From: Salminus brasiliensis
Taxonomy: Eukaryota > Chordata > Actinopteri > Characiformes > Bryconidae
DNA: 64,000 bases
Reading direction: 5' to 3'
Assembly (NCBI RefSeq): GCF_030463535.1
Contig: NC_132881.1
Coordinates: 38,919,973-38,983,972 of the forward strand
In this document: piece after piece, positions 1 through 13,200 of the stretch
How positions within the stretch are numbered: the stretch's first letter is position 1
Layout: every line of letters starts with the position of its first letter
Program-made: the position numbers and the translations under genes
The notes under the pieces: model-generated
Databases searched by the model: none
The model's input: only the letters and a program-made list of their open reading frames with translations
What the model was told of the DNA's origin: nothing

Positions 1-90
1 CAGCTTGGAGGACACGTGGGAGAAGACCCGGATATATTGGTGGCTGCGTCTGTGCCTGCTGACAATGACTAGCTACATTCTCTGGTTTAG
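1..90 (+). other. Possible 3' part of an exon cut by the window edge
   Basis: One frame (codons starting at base 2) is open for 29 codons and runs into a good splice donor, AG|GTATGT, at 90/91; the other two forward frames have stops. The peptide is rich in Trp, Leu and Tyr in its second half and could be a membrane segment. I do not recognise it. The next open frame after the donor stops soon. It may equally be non-coding; 90 bases are too few to decide. Confidence 0.2.
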
Positions 91-486
91 GTATGTTTTT
101 ACATACTCGTTTCTAAAAGGATTTGACAGCGGTGGTACTGACAGCCTGTGTGCTTGAATGTACCGAAATCACGTTGCAGGTTTAGCACAGAGCCTTGCAG
201 TTGCCGGTTTATTTGGACGGAGTATTTCAGAGCACCGAGTCGAGGACCTCTGCGGGGTGCGTTCGCTATTTCTGCGGCCCCGCGGTTGCAGTTTGTTTCG
301 CGTTATTCGAGAATACGAGCAGGGAGTCGTTCCCCAGGAGGGAAATAGTGCGCTGCTTAATGCGACACCCTTACTTTAGCGTTGCTTTAAGGCCTCACCC
401 TATTTTTTCGACTGCTATGCGGTCAGATAATATTTGCAACAACCACGATGTCGTTTATAGTGATGGAGAAGAGGAGTGAACGCTGC
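91..486. other. CpG-rich stretch without a recognised gene
   Basis: This stretch is richer in CpG than most of the window. It contains a short open frame (195-479, plus) ending in an acidic Asp-Gly-Glu-Glu-Glu tail that resembles no family I know. It could be promoter or intron sequence of the putative exon at the window start. No firm feature is visible. Confidence 0.3.
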
Positions 487-559
487 ACAGGGTGCCACTT
501 TATTAGACACCCACTTCACATAAATTGTACATTCCAACAAGTCACACGTCAGCGTGTGG

Positions 560-566
560 TATAAAA
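560..566 (+). promoter_or_regulatory. TATA box upstream of the truncated transposase ORF
   Basis: TATAAAA lies 53 bases before the ATG at 619, the arrangement expected for the internal promoter of a Tc1-like transposon. Whether it is used is unknown. Confidence 0.4.
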
Positions 567-618
567 CCCACCAGAAGCGGCGGCTTTATCATTAGTTGGG
601 ACTCAATTAAGCGCCGGA

Positions 619-1125
619 ATGGGCAAGAAAAGTGACCTCAGTGATTTTGACCGGGGGATGATCGTGGGCGCAAGGCGCGCCGGCTGCAGCGTCTCGAAAA
701 CGGCGGACACCCTGGGCTTTTCACGGACCACCGTTTCGAGGGTCTTCCGAGAGTGGAACCAGAAGCAAAAGACGACCACTAATCGGAGATCGTGTGGGCG
801 CAAGCCGCTGGTGGACGAGGGTGGTCAGAAGAGAATGGCGAAAATCGTACAAGCGAACATACGGGCCACGACCAAGCAGATCACAGACGAGTTCAACAAC
901 GGCACACAGAGAGTGATCTCAGAGCGCACCGCGTACCGGACTTTGTGTAGGATGGGCTTCATTAAAGCCAAGAACACGACAGCATCCCTCCAGTGGCCGC
1001 CACCGGACCACCCGGGCTGGACCGCGGAGGACGCTGGCTGGTCAGAGGAATCCGGTTCGGAGGACTGCGTGGTCGCTGAAGCCCCGCAGCAGGACCAGCC
1101 TCAAGTGTTTGCAGAGGGAGACTGA
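619..1125 (+). pseudogene. Truncated Tc1-like transposase: DNA-binding half with residual catalytic motif
   Basis: The 168-codon ORF begins MGKKSDLSDFDRGMIVGARR, the start of a Tc1-type transposase. Residues about 8-50 fit the first helix-turn-helix, a basic GRKPL hook follows near residue 60, and a second helix-turn-helix runs to about residue 115. A full transposase of this family is about 340 residues. Here the DDE domain collapses after about residue 120: a compressed remnant (WTAED...WSEES) recalls the first catalytic block, but with Glu where WSDES-type motifs have the catalytic Asp, and the second Asp and the final Glu block are absent. The last 25 residues look like frame-shifted DNA. 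This is a deletion derivative. The open DNA-binding region, TATA box and a downstream AATAAA (1508-1513) leave co-option possible but unproven. Confidence 0.6.
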
Positions 1126-1149
1126 ATTTGCATCTCTTGAGTGGCGCGC

Positions 1150-1192
1150 GCGGTGCGGTGCGGTGCGGTGCGGTGCGGAGCGGTGCGGAGCG
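1150..1192. repeat. GGTGC/GGAGC pentanucleotide tandem repeat
   Basis: About eight imperfect 5-bp units of the GGTGC type lie directly after the truncated transposase ORF. It is GC-rich, unlike its surroundings. Confidence 0.7.
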
Positions 1193-2399
1193 CACGGGCG
1201 GGTTTCACGCGAGAGCGGACGAGCGTTAATGGGGAATTGTGAATATGACCAAAAACATTATTTTACTGTTTCAGTAATGAGCTATGAATTCACTCACTAA
1301 CCACTAAACTGCTGTTTCGTTGATGCGAGAAAAAAAACAAAAAAAAAAAACAACCAAGGGACATCAGACAGGCGCGCGCATCACACCCAGACTATATACG
1401 ACTATAGCTGAACCTCACCAGCTCTCCACCAGATCTCCACCAGATCTCCTGGACTAATTGAGAGTATTGCCTTTTTCTTTCTTTCTTAACTCTGTATTGT
1501 TAAAAGAAATAAAACAGCTTTGTTCACACCAGTCTGTTCACACTGGTATATTCGGAGGATTTAGCAGCGGTTCCCAATCATGGTCCTCTCCACACAGCCT
1601 AATGAACTAATTGGCAATCCCTTCTGGCTGTGATTTAGGTTGTGTTAAAGCACGCGCTGGGCAATGGTGCTACAGCACGAGGACGAGGGGGCGGGGGACT
1701 TATTCAAGCCCAAATTTGATGACCGTCTAATAGGAATGCCCCCCCCACCCCAGCTCTTTTCCTATTGGATAGGCTATTTTCCTTATTTTCCTTCTCCAGT
1801 TCCCACCCACTAGGTAGGGTTCCCGTATCACACCACGCCATTAGTGCTGAAATATAGCAGTGGCATGACTATTCACAGCACTACTGTGCACCCTTTGCTG
1901 CACAATGATGAGGACCACTGTAGAATATTGTAGAAGTCCGGTGAATTGGTGCCATTCTGAAGACCAAATGAGGCTCTACATAGGCATTCAGATCAGAGTA
2001 TGGATGCACTAGCATTATGCAAGAATTGTTTTTTTTTTTGTTTGTTTGCTTGTTTGTTTTTGCTCATCCCCCCCCCTACAGTTAGGGAGTGTAATTCACT
2101 TTTACTCCACTACAGTGCATGCAAATCGAGCTTTGAGCTCCTCTTCCTGGTAGACAAGCATTTGTTGATGAGCGAAGAGCGAAAGTGAAATATTAAGTGA
2201 CATTGCCAGATCCAGTTATATCAGGTAACAGATTCCTGCACTTAGCATCGCACTAATGAGTGAGAGGTGAGAGAGAATGGGCCATCATGCCCATCCAGAA
2301 AGAGTGAGGCCAATTGTGCTCTCTGGGACTTCTGGGCACAGATGCATGTGGCATCACCAAAGATTGAATCAGCGATTTCAGCCCAACGGTTAAGCCACG
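1193..2399. other. Intergenic DNA with dispersed-repeat fragments
   Basis: No gene was found. An AATAAA at 1508-1513 could end a transcript from the ORF before it. Around 1910-1980 is a diverged copy of the repeat at 2560-2660. Around 2265-2340 is a fragment of the SINE family whose core contains a CAATTGTGCTCTCT-like block, also seen at 14.4, 29.8, 55.3 and 57.6 kb. Confidence 0.5.
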
Positions 2400-2672
2400 T
2401 TCACACAGCAACGCTCCAAAATCTAGAGTAGAGACAATTTCTCCAACAAAAGCAGGAGACACTCATTTTAATACCCTTGATTTCAGAAGAAACAATGAAT
2501 GAGCAGGTGTCTCAATACTTCTGTCCACTACGTCTGTCAACTCCACAGCAGCCGTCCAATTTACACTAATTGCTCAAAGCAAGGGACTCCACTGTAGCAT
2601 ATTGAATTCAGGTGAATTCACGCAATTCTGAAGGCCAAATGAGGCGCCACATACTAATAGACAGGCATCAGG
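2400..2672. repeat. Direct duplicate (copy 1) of a MITE end plus flank
   Basis: About 270 bases are nearly identical to 4225-4497 in the same orientation. The shared block includes the right part of a MITE (AATGAATGAGCAGGTGTCTC) and the unrelated sequence beyond the MITE end. The two differ mainly by single-base changes and a few inserted bases. Because the match crosses the MITE boundary, it is better explained by local duplication, or by a larger composite repeat, than by two independent MITE insertions. Confidence 0.75.
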
Positions 2673-3868
2673 GATTCTAACTAAAACCCTAAACCAAGGA
2701 GGTAGAATCGGGTAGGGACGGTATGGACATGTCCCTACCAATATCCAGCAACTACTGAATTGTCTGTACCAATGGTTAACATATCTTGTTCTCTGCTATA
2801 GAGTTTATAGAATATAGTATATAGGTATATAATCCGAACCCACATCACTAACAGAATGAGCTTCGCTGTTCCTCGCTAGTGTGTGAGCATATCAACTAGA
2901 TATGCACAAGTGAGGCTGACGAGTGAGAGACACTGTCTAACAGCTGTTTGCACATATGTATGGAACTGGTGGCAACCCTAAATGTTAGCGTGTGCATGTG
3001 GTGATTAGTCTAATTTGGTGATATGCTCAGTCAGGGGGGCAGCCAAAAAGAAAGGTGGACATTAGGAGCTACTTTATATCAAGTTCAAAAAAGTGTAAAA
3101 AAAGTAAAAAAAAGTTGCTAATGTGTAGAGTCACCAATAATGGTAGTAATAAAACTCGCAGAAGCCAGAAATGTTTATGCTTACTGTTTATCTGGCTGCA
3201 TCAGTGTGTTATTTTTACCAAAAAAAGGACGAGTGTGTTGACTTTCATATCTAGAAATAGGTTAGCAAGGTTCTAGATGACATGAAATTGCAGTCAGAAG
3301 TCTATCACAAATGCAAAAGCCTCAGCTTCATAGTTTTAAACAGCTCGCAATGTGGAGAAAACCGATACGGGATCAGAGGCACGGGCCTCAGAGCTAGATG
3401 GAAAAATCAGTTGTTTGCTGACCTCTAAACCTGATTCTCCACACCCTTCAGCTGCAGCGGCGGCAATGTGGGAAACACATCAGGACCCCCAAAGCCCATG
3501 AAAGAACACCTGGACGACACCTGAACATTATTGCTGACCATGTGTAATTTGTGCTAGGGATGCTGAGCACATGTCCCTGCCTCTTCCTAAAATACCTTAC
3601 TTTGTCCTCGCCACTTTCTGGACTGCCGTCTACGGCACTAAAAATGGATACTATGAGCATGTGGTAAAGTGTCTTTAATCTTTCCTCACCATTAGACTGT
3701 GACATTACAAACAGTTTTCATTTCACACAAGTTTTCTGTCCAGCCTTCATCCCCCACCCCTTTTGTAACAGATGTATATACAGAATGCTGACTAAATTCA
3801 TCTCCTACACTTTATCTATATGTGGATGGGCACTTTGATCATGATAAAGCATCATGTTGCAAAGCACA
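2673..3868. other. Intergenic DNA, nothing recognised
   Basis: Short open frames here (for example 3055-3276 plus and 3448-3705 minus) are low-complexity or have no recognisable motif. No repeat family was identified with confidence. Confidence 0.5.
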
Positions 3869-4356
3869 TACACTATATTTCCAAATGTTTGTGGACACCC
3901 CTTTAAATGAATGCATTTAGCTATTTTAAGCTGCACTCATTGCTGTCCCAGATGTGCCAAAGCACACAGCTTGTCCAGTCCCTGTAGAGATAATACTCTC
4001 TGGAGCAGATAAACATGAAGCTACTGGCACCATGCGGCCTAATGCCAGGTGTGGGCTAGAGGGGTATAAAGCCCCCCAGCACTGAGCTGTGGAGCAGTGG
4101 AACTGTGTTTTTGGGAATGATGGTGCTCCATCCAATACTTATAGGATGAGCTAAGAGATGAGGTAGGGTGATGATCTTCCAGCATCCTGACCTCACTAAC
4201 ACTTCTCTCACTGAAGGCAATCAAATCTTCACAGCAAAGCTCCAAAATCTAGAGTAGAGACAATTACGCCAACAAAAGCAGGAGACACTCATTTTAATAC
4301 CCTTGATTTCAGAAGAAACAATGAATGAGCAGGTGTCTCAATACTTCTGTCCACTA
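3869..4356 (+). mobile_element. Non-autonomous DNA element (MITE family 1)
   Basis: It starts near CACTATATTTCCAAATGTTT and ends near GGTGTCTCAATACTTCTGTC; these ends are imperfect inverted repeats of the GTGGACACC / GGTGTC(T/C)CAATACTT type. It has no coding capacity. Related copies occur in this window at 8067-8452, 30105-30569, 34420-34872 and 49396-50070, with fragments at 16186-16410, 31350-31720 and 48215-48420. Confidence 0.65.
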
Positions 4357-4497
4357 AGTCTGTTTCCAGGAACTCCACAGCAGCCGTCCAATTTACACTA
4401 ATTGCTCAAAGCAAGGGACTCCACTGTAGCATATTGAATTCAGGTGAATTCATTCAAATCTGAAGGCCAAATGAGGCGCTACATGCTAATAGACAGG
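4225..4497. repeat. Direct duplicate (copy 2) of the block at 2400-2672
   Basis: See the entry at 2400-2672. It overlaps the right end of the MITE at 3869-4356 and continues about 140 bases beyond it. Confidence 0.75.
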
Positions 4498-5209
4498 CAT
4501 TAGTGTATCTAATAAACTGATAACTCACTGCAAAAGTTTAGAACAGATTATAGATGCAAACTTATTGCCAGCTTGCCGGTAATATCTGCTACATTCATCC
4601 ATCAGTGATAGGGGACCATCGTAGGACCACCATTTAGCAGATATATTGCAGGTGGCAGATCATTTTCTGCAGTCAAAGGTAGTGAGTATGCAGAGCCAGA
4701 CTGGGGCCATACACACACAGACACAACACACACAACAATGTCCCATTCATATGCCATTTTGAGCACTGGATATTGCTGCTGTACATTTTTGTCCCTTTTT
4801 TTAGTGTTCTCCATGGTTTGACCCCTGTAGCTGCTCTGGACACAGTGTAAACAGTTCTGGATGAATAGACCAATAGAAATGCTCTAAATGACCATGAATA
4901 AACTCTTACTTTATATTGACTTCCATTTAAAGTTAAGACCATTTTAACCTTCTCCTGTAAAGTCACAATTTGTTTTTTTTTTTCATGGTAAATATGTGAA
5001 ATAGAAGCTCAGTGATAGGTTGAGCAGAAACTTTCTGATGTGTTCTGTTTTGGTTAAATGCAAGACCATGGTTACACTAGAAAGTATAATCAGGCTAATT
5101 CTCTAAGCAAATGCAGAGCATGACCACATTAACGAAACCTGTTAGCTAGACACAGTCTTAAGTTCAACAACCTCAGGGAGAATCTCTGTCTGTGGTGGAT
5201 TCATTTTAT
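4498..5209. other. Intergenic DNA, nothing recognised
   Basis: The stretch is AT-rich with a short CA-rich tract near 4715-4736. Open frames in it lack recognisable motifs. Confidence 0.45.
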
Positions 5210-6188
5210 TCACTGGCAAATGGCCAAAACTATGTGGACGCTTGACCCTCACACCTATTGTATATAAGCTTGTTGGACATTCCATTCCAAAATTGCAGGC
5301 ATTGAAATATAGTTGGTCTCCTCCTTTGCCGCTATAACAGCCTCCACTCTTCTGGGAAGACTTCCACAAGATTTCAAGTGCACTTTCAGTCAAAAGAGCA
5401 TAAGTGAGGCCAGGCACTGATTTTTGACGAGAAGGCTTGGCTTACAATTAGCGATCCAGTCCTCCCAAAGGTGTTCATTGGGGTTGAGGTCAGGGCTCTG
5501 TGCTGGCCACTGGAGTTCCTCCACACCAAACTCGTCAAACCACATCTTTATAGACCTTCTCTTTTTGCACAGGAACGCAGTCACGCTGGAACAGGAGAGG
5601 GCCTTCACTAAACGTCCGCCACAAAGAGTATAATGGGAAGCGTATAATTGTAAAAACTGTCTATTCATGCTGTAGCTTTAACTTTACCCTTCACTGGAAA
5701 TTAAGAGGCCGAGTACAAACCATGGCAAACAGCTCCAGACCATTATCCCTCCTCCACCAAACGGTTCTCCTGGCATATCCAAACTCAAACCCAAGTGGAA
5801 AGCGTGACACTGTACTCCATAGGTCTCGCTTCCACTGCTTCAGAGTCCAGCAGCAGGATGGTTTTCAGCAAACCAGCCAATGCTTGGCAATGCACATAGT
5901 AATCTTGGGTCTGTGTGCAGCTCTTAGGCCATGGAATTCCATTTAGTGAAGGATCCAATGCGAAGTCTGCTGGTCTGTCACCTTGTGGCTGAGCTATTGT
6001 GGCCTTTAGATGCACAAATAATATTTATCAGGACAGAAATTTCAGGGACAGGTTTGTGGCAAAGTTGCCATCCTATCCCAGTGCTATGCTGAAAGTCACT
6101 GGGGTCTTAAAGCGCTTGATTTTATTCCCTCTTATTGGCTGAACTCAGTAAATAAGAGAAGTGTCCATACACTTTTGGCAATATCATG
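5210..6188 (-). mobile_element. Decayed Tc1-like element, transposase on the minus strand
   Basis: The two ends are inverted and related: GGCCAAAACTATGTGGACGC at the left, and the reverse complement of a TGTCCATACACTTTTGGCAA end at the right. On the minus strand near 5460-5560 a translation shows WFDEFGVEELQWPAQSPDLN followed by PNEHLWED, the third catalytic block of Tc1 transposases, but the wider frame is broken by stops and shifts. The element is about 1 kb, shorter than the usual 1.5-1.6 kb, so it is internally deleted and inactive. Confidence 0.7.
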
Positions 6189-6295
6189 TATTTCCTGATA
6201 GTCTTTTCAGTTTTACAGATAATACAGCAGCACAGTGTACATTAAAGGGCCCATGTCCCTTTTCTGTTTTTTTGTTTTCCCTTGAGGCCCACATA

Positions 6296-7890
<1,595 letters not shown>

Positions 7891-8066
7891 TACATTATTT
7901 GTGTGCCTTCATGTTTCATAAATAGTCTTAATTAATTTTTTTGAACAGGTGGAGATAGGAGGGTTTATGTGACATCCAAGAAACAGCGATTTCTAAACAG
8001 GCTGTTCTTACAGCCTAGTATCCATAGAGGAACCGTATGGACTAGTGAGTAAAACCTTAACATTTA

Positions 8067-8452
8067 CATACCCTATATGGACAAAAGTATTGGGACACCT
8101 GCTCATTCATTGTTTCATCCAAAATGGAGTAACTGTCTTTACTGTCCAGGGAAGGCTTTCTACAAGATTTTGGAGCACTGCTCTGAGGATTTGATTGCAT
8201 TCGGTGACAGGAACACCACCATTCCAAAGAACGCTGTTCCACAGCTCAACACTGGGGAGCTTTCTACCCCTTAAGCCCCTTAAAAGTTTATCTGCTCCAG
8301 AGAGTCTTATTCTATTGGAAATATTTCTCTACAAGGACTAGGCAAGCTCTGCATGGGTGCATTTGCACATCTGTGCAGCAACAGGTGCAACTTAAAATAG
8401 CTGAATGAATTTATTAGAAGGGGTGCCCCCAAACATTTGCACATGTAGCGTA
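8067..8452 (-). mobile_element. MITE family 1, inverted copy
   Basis: It begins near CCCTATATGGACAAAAGTAT and ends near GGGGTGCCCCCAAACATTTG, the same family as 3869-4356 in reverse orientation. It has no coding capacity. The 8077-8274 open frame is part of the repeat, not a gene. Confidence 0.65.
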
Positions 8453-10222
8453 TTACTTCAGCACTGTGTCTCTCCATCTTTCAGTTCAGTTTCCCATGAC
8501 AGGGGGCCCTTAACGTTACTGCCAATCGAGTGTTCTTGCATCCCAAAAAGTAGCATCTGGATGAACCAGGGAAGTGTTCTTAGGCAATCACAGTCTCTGG
8601 AAAGGTAGAAAGTAGTTGAGGAGTTTATAATAGAAGCAAATACTGTTGCTCATTAATATGTCGATTTTTAGTTAAGCAATGAACCAAACTAAAGTCATTT
8701 TATCACAATAAAATTTAGTCTGAAATGGGAATTTTATATGACATTAACACTTAGGTCTTTTTTTACATTTTAAGCAGGGCCACGTTATCCCTGTATGGGT
8801 CCAGTCAAAGTCAAACACAGCTGGGTGTTTACCAGTATAAACTTGCATTTTTATTTGACAGATTAACAGATAAACAGGTTGAGGCTGGATATGTACATTT
8901 TTTTTCTTGTTACCCCCAGAGTCCACACACAACTTTACATGGCTGCACGTCCATGTTTCAACTATTCCCAATGCATTACAGTGACAGCACTCAAGGCTGG
9001 AGACCAGCCTTTTCTGTAGTAGTGTTGTAGAGTTAAAAAGGTTAGCATTGCTCATACCATAACCGTAATGGCCTATATATGCTGGTAATTCAACATCCAA
9101 AGGAATGTAGTTTCTCACCATCCTGTAGAGAACTTTATGCACATCAGCAACATGAAAATGGAAAGGTACCAAAACAATTAACCAGGCTGTCATGCAAGGG
9201 ATAGAACTTGGCATAATTTAATCAGAACCGTATGGGCACTTATACACTTAAACAAGAAGAGGAAACGCCTGCATACGGTTTCCAGAAACAGAAAAAACAA
9301 AAAAAACAAAAACGTTACTACTCTAAAAGTGAAGCAGTGCAGCCTACATTGTTTTGCTCTGCATCAAGGTTGAGAGTCATCTCAACACGTTAAGAGAACA
9401 AAAATAAGAATATTTAAGTGAGCCACTCCATAAATCAACTCAACCCATGGGCTGGAAGTCGCTCACATATAACCATCGTAAAACAAAGATCAGCTTAGGT
9501 AATTTTGGAAAGTTTCAAATCCAAAGCCTCATGCAAAACATTGAATATTTTGATTATATATAGATATATGTATATATAATCTTTTTGTCCAAAATGTACT
9601 TACAATGAGGAGAAATCCGCAATAAAGACCTAAAGATTAGATGCTAAATAAGTTAAATAGAAATCTTTTACATCTTAAAGCGATTCCAAAAAAACAGTAT
9701 GGCACTCCGGCCTGGATACACACTGAACACCTTGCATTTCTTGACCTTTGAGACCCCATAGCCAACATAGCTGTTTTATAACCGAAGATTCAATCCAACC
9801 AGTCAGCATGCACTACAATGCTCTCTGAAGTGAAGTGTGTCTTGTAAATTCCTGGATGCCACTTATCTATCTGGAGCTTCAGGAAAACTAGCAAGTGCAT
9901 TAAAAAAAAAAAAAAAAAAAGACAAAAAGAAAAGAACAAAAATCTTCATCTATAGAAGGGTGCAAGCCCCAAACTGTACTATAGGATTCAGGTAGTAGCT
10001 TCAGTTCCAGTGCTTTCTATAGTGTGAAAGAAGTCCTTGTATGCTAACAAATTGCTTGCTGTGGACGGCGGAGTGGACACAGCGAAGGCAGGCAAAGACA
10101 CAGCCCATCACCGCAAGCTGTGACGAGTGGCGGTGTGAATGTTTGGTGGGAGTTGCTCTCCTCTCCTGCGATTGGCCACTGAAGAAATGTGTCCCTGGCT
10201 GGCTGTTCCCGCGCCCCCCTCC
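8453..10222 (-). other. vps26a: Likely 3' UTR and downstream flank of vps26a
   Basis: The vps26a stop codon is at 10223-10225. A canonical poly(A) signal in minus orientation (TTTATT on the plus strand) lies at 8850-8855, giving a 3' UTR of about 1.4 kb if used. A 156-codon minus frame at 8744-9214 falls inside this region. It matches no family I know and is best read as untranslated sequence. An A run at 9901-9919 appears as poly-T in the transcript sense. Confidence 0.45.
8850..8855 (-). terminator. vps26a: Candidate vps26a polyadenylation signal
   Basis: AATAAA on the minus strand, about 1.37 kb after the vps26a stop. It is the first canonical hexamer I noticed downstream of the gene. Transcript evidence would be needed to confirm it. 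Confidence 0.4.
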
Positions 10223-13200
10223 TCACATTTCAGGCTGCTCGGCGGAGAGGCTCGGCCGTGGCTCAGGCGACTCGTAACGCTGGTGGAAGTTGCGTTTTCG
10301 CAGTTTCTCAGGAGCTTTTCGCCACAAAACAATCTCCTGATTTAGGACAAGAAATGCATTTCAAACCAACAGAACTCGAAATAATAATACAAATAAGAAA
10401 AAGGTTCATTTACAGTACTGCTAGTATTACAACAAGTTTCATTTACAGTCATTAAATTGTACTGGATTACAAATGATAGATATTTTGTGCAATATCATTT
10501 TATTTATAAGACTGACCCTGAAAATTAAAAACTAACTGAAGAATGCAGTTTGCATGCATATTCTGTATGCATATCCCTGTGCTGAAGATGTTTACACAGA
10601 TGTGTAACAAGACCTAACAAGGACACAACTGGCTTACAATTGGCTTTGGCTTGTGAATCATTAAAGAAGTTCACTTGTTTCGGATAAAAGAACCCCCTAG
10701 TACCATTGTACCACTGGTCAAACTAAAATGAAAGGAAAGCTACAAAAAACCCCAGTGAGAACTGTTGGATCCACTGTGAGGAAATGAAAGTTGGATGATA
10801 ACGCTGTTCCCCTAAAACTCAGCGTCAAACTAAAAAGGAGACTGGTGGGGGAAGCCACAGTGAGGGCAGCAGTCACATTTAAGGTGCTCCAACAAAGGTA
10901 ACACGAGCACTGCACACATCTGGCTTTTATTGGAGGGAGGCTAAAAAGAAGCAATTACTGAAGAAAAAAAATACATCAAAGCACGTCTGGAGTTAGCTAC
11001 AGGGTTTCTTCTCCAAAATGTAAACACTATGTGTGACGCAAACCCGAAACTGTCCATTCCTCAACAAACATCACATCCCAGCAGTGAATAACAGGGATGG
11101 CAGGATCATGTTGTGAGGAAGCTGTTCCTCAGGTAGGACTGGGCATCTTGTTTAAACGTGAAGTTTAGTGATGGAGGTACTGCAAGACAGGCTGCATCAG
11201 TCTGCTAAAAAATAAAGCTTGTGGGAGAAACCTGACCTTTCAGCAGGACAACGATCCCAAGGCCAAGCAACACAGGAGCTAAAAAGGCTGAACGCTCTAC
11301 AATGGTCAAAAAAAGGCTCAACTCTTACATGAATGTGGTACTATTTGAAAACTGTCCCACAAGCCTCATTAATACAACCAAGAAGTGCCAAGAAGAATGT
11401 AGGGGAAAAAACATGCCAGAATTTGGCCAAAACTAGAAGAAACGTACCCCAAGTTACTGGCAGAAACAAGGCTTGACCTTTGATTTTTAGTGACCATTCA
11501 GACACTGTATAGTGTATTTAGTACACTGCGTAGATTAAGCGCACTGCACATAAAGAATTCTTCCATGCAGTTAATCTGTGGTACTATACCTGCTGTTTGA
11601 AGTATCTCCTATCCTCTTCATCCACCAGCACCAGATTCAGGAAGTACCTCACAGAGAACTTCTTGTTTACATCTCTCATTGTAGCTGTGAGGTCATAGCC
11701 AGCAAGGAACAGACGAATGGGAATGGACTCACCTGGCAAGACAACAATTCTCATTAATGGGACAAAGTTAAACCTGTACTACAACGATCGCTCTAGCAAC
11801 ACACGATGCTGTGTAATTAAAAGGATCATTATGGTGTGAACATATGGCACAATGCATAAAACCTTTAAGACTGTCTGAAGCAAAGCCAATCCATTTTGAT
11901 TCGGATGCGTTAAGAGTCGTCACAGTGACCTTAACTTTAACAATTGATGGCAGACCTCAGGCATTTATTTTCAGTCCCAATACAACCTAAAAAGAGCAAG
12001 CTTCACTTCATCTTACAGCAGCATTATGTGAGAATGGTATTTCTTGCCCCTGGGTTTCCCCTACAGCCAGGAAGTGGAATTTGCGCTTTGAGCCACCAAT
12101 AAAGGACATGCTTTGCACATGCATTTCTGGACTTCTGAAAGATACAGAATCGGCATTGAAAGTGGTAGAGCACAAAAATAGGACTCAGGGTATGCAAAGT
12201 TACACAGTTCTGGTGCAAGCTGATGTAGCCAAAGGTCGCAAGTCCTTCCCAGGATTTTGTGCCCACTGTCTAGACATACACATGTTCGGGGTTGGAGCAA
12301 ATTAAATTTAAAGTCCTGGAATAGATTTTTAATTTCTAGAACTGAAATAAAAAAGAAATGAATAAAACTAACTCTGGATGTAGCGTAAAAAAATAATAAA
12401 AAAAAAATAAATAAAAAAATTAACAGACAACACTGGGTTCATAGTAACATATTCTCTTGATAGTTTGAACAAAAAGTAAACAAAAAAAAAATCTAAAATG
12501 TACATTACGTGTGCCCATAATTTTAATTTAAAAATAATAAACAAATTCCAATTTATTCCAATTGCATTGTAGTTTCACATCTTTTTAATGAATTTTCAAG
12601 CCCTTAAAAGACTAACAAAGAGTAAAAATTAAATTTGGCCATGGCCAAGCCATATAGAGTACTGTTCCTGGTACACTAAAAATCAGGAACTCTCCGGTAA
12701 AAGCAGAACTATAATCTGAAATATAAGCCCTAATCACTTTGTCTATGAATATACCTTCCGGTAAAACTGGCTCATCATTGATAATGCAGCTACTCACATT
12801 AGCAGCAGGACGAACACTGCAGTCTGTGTGGAACAACTGGCCAGCAATTTGCTGTGCAGGACAATGACACAGAACACACTGCTCTGACAGCCAATGAGTT
12901 TTTACAGACAAAAAGATTCCTCTCTCTATCTTGAGATAGCTTTGTGCAAAGAACAGCCAACCTAGTACTAATGTAAACATAACACTGGTCCCCAAAATGC
13001 GATACAGGTTTTACATCTTAACTTAAAGCACCCAAAAAGATGCAATAATCATCCGAAGTAAGAGAAGTGTTAATAAACCAAACAGCCTTAAATTATTTGT
13101 ATAACATATCGTCAGTGTGTTTCAACCTTTTTAAAGCCAAGCTTACCTTTCACTGGCGCTCCATCCATAATCTCATACTTGGCCACGGTTTCAGTCTCCG

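Larger units (their letters stand above)
487..1125 (+). mobile_element. 5' half of a Tc1/mariner-like element, 3' part deleted
   Basis: The left end reads like a Tc1/mariner terminal repeat (ACTTTATTAGACACCC near 497-512), followed by a short leader with a TATA box and then a transposase reading frame. I searched downstream to about 1.6 kb for the inverted right end and did not see it. Most of the catalytic domain is missing as well. The element is therefore a deletion derivative, not capable of moving itself. Confidence 0.6.

Noticed and set aside
8744-9214. 156-codon minus-strand open frame
   Set aside because: It lies in the probable vps26a 3' UTR, downstream of the true stop, and matches no family I know.
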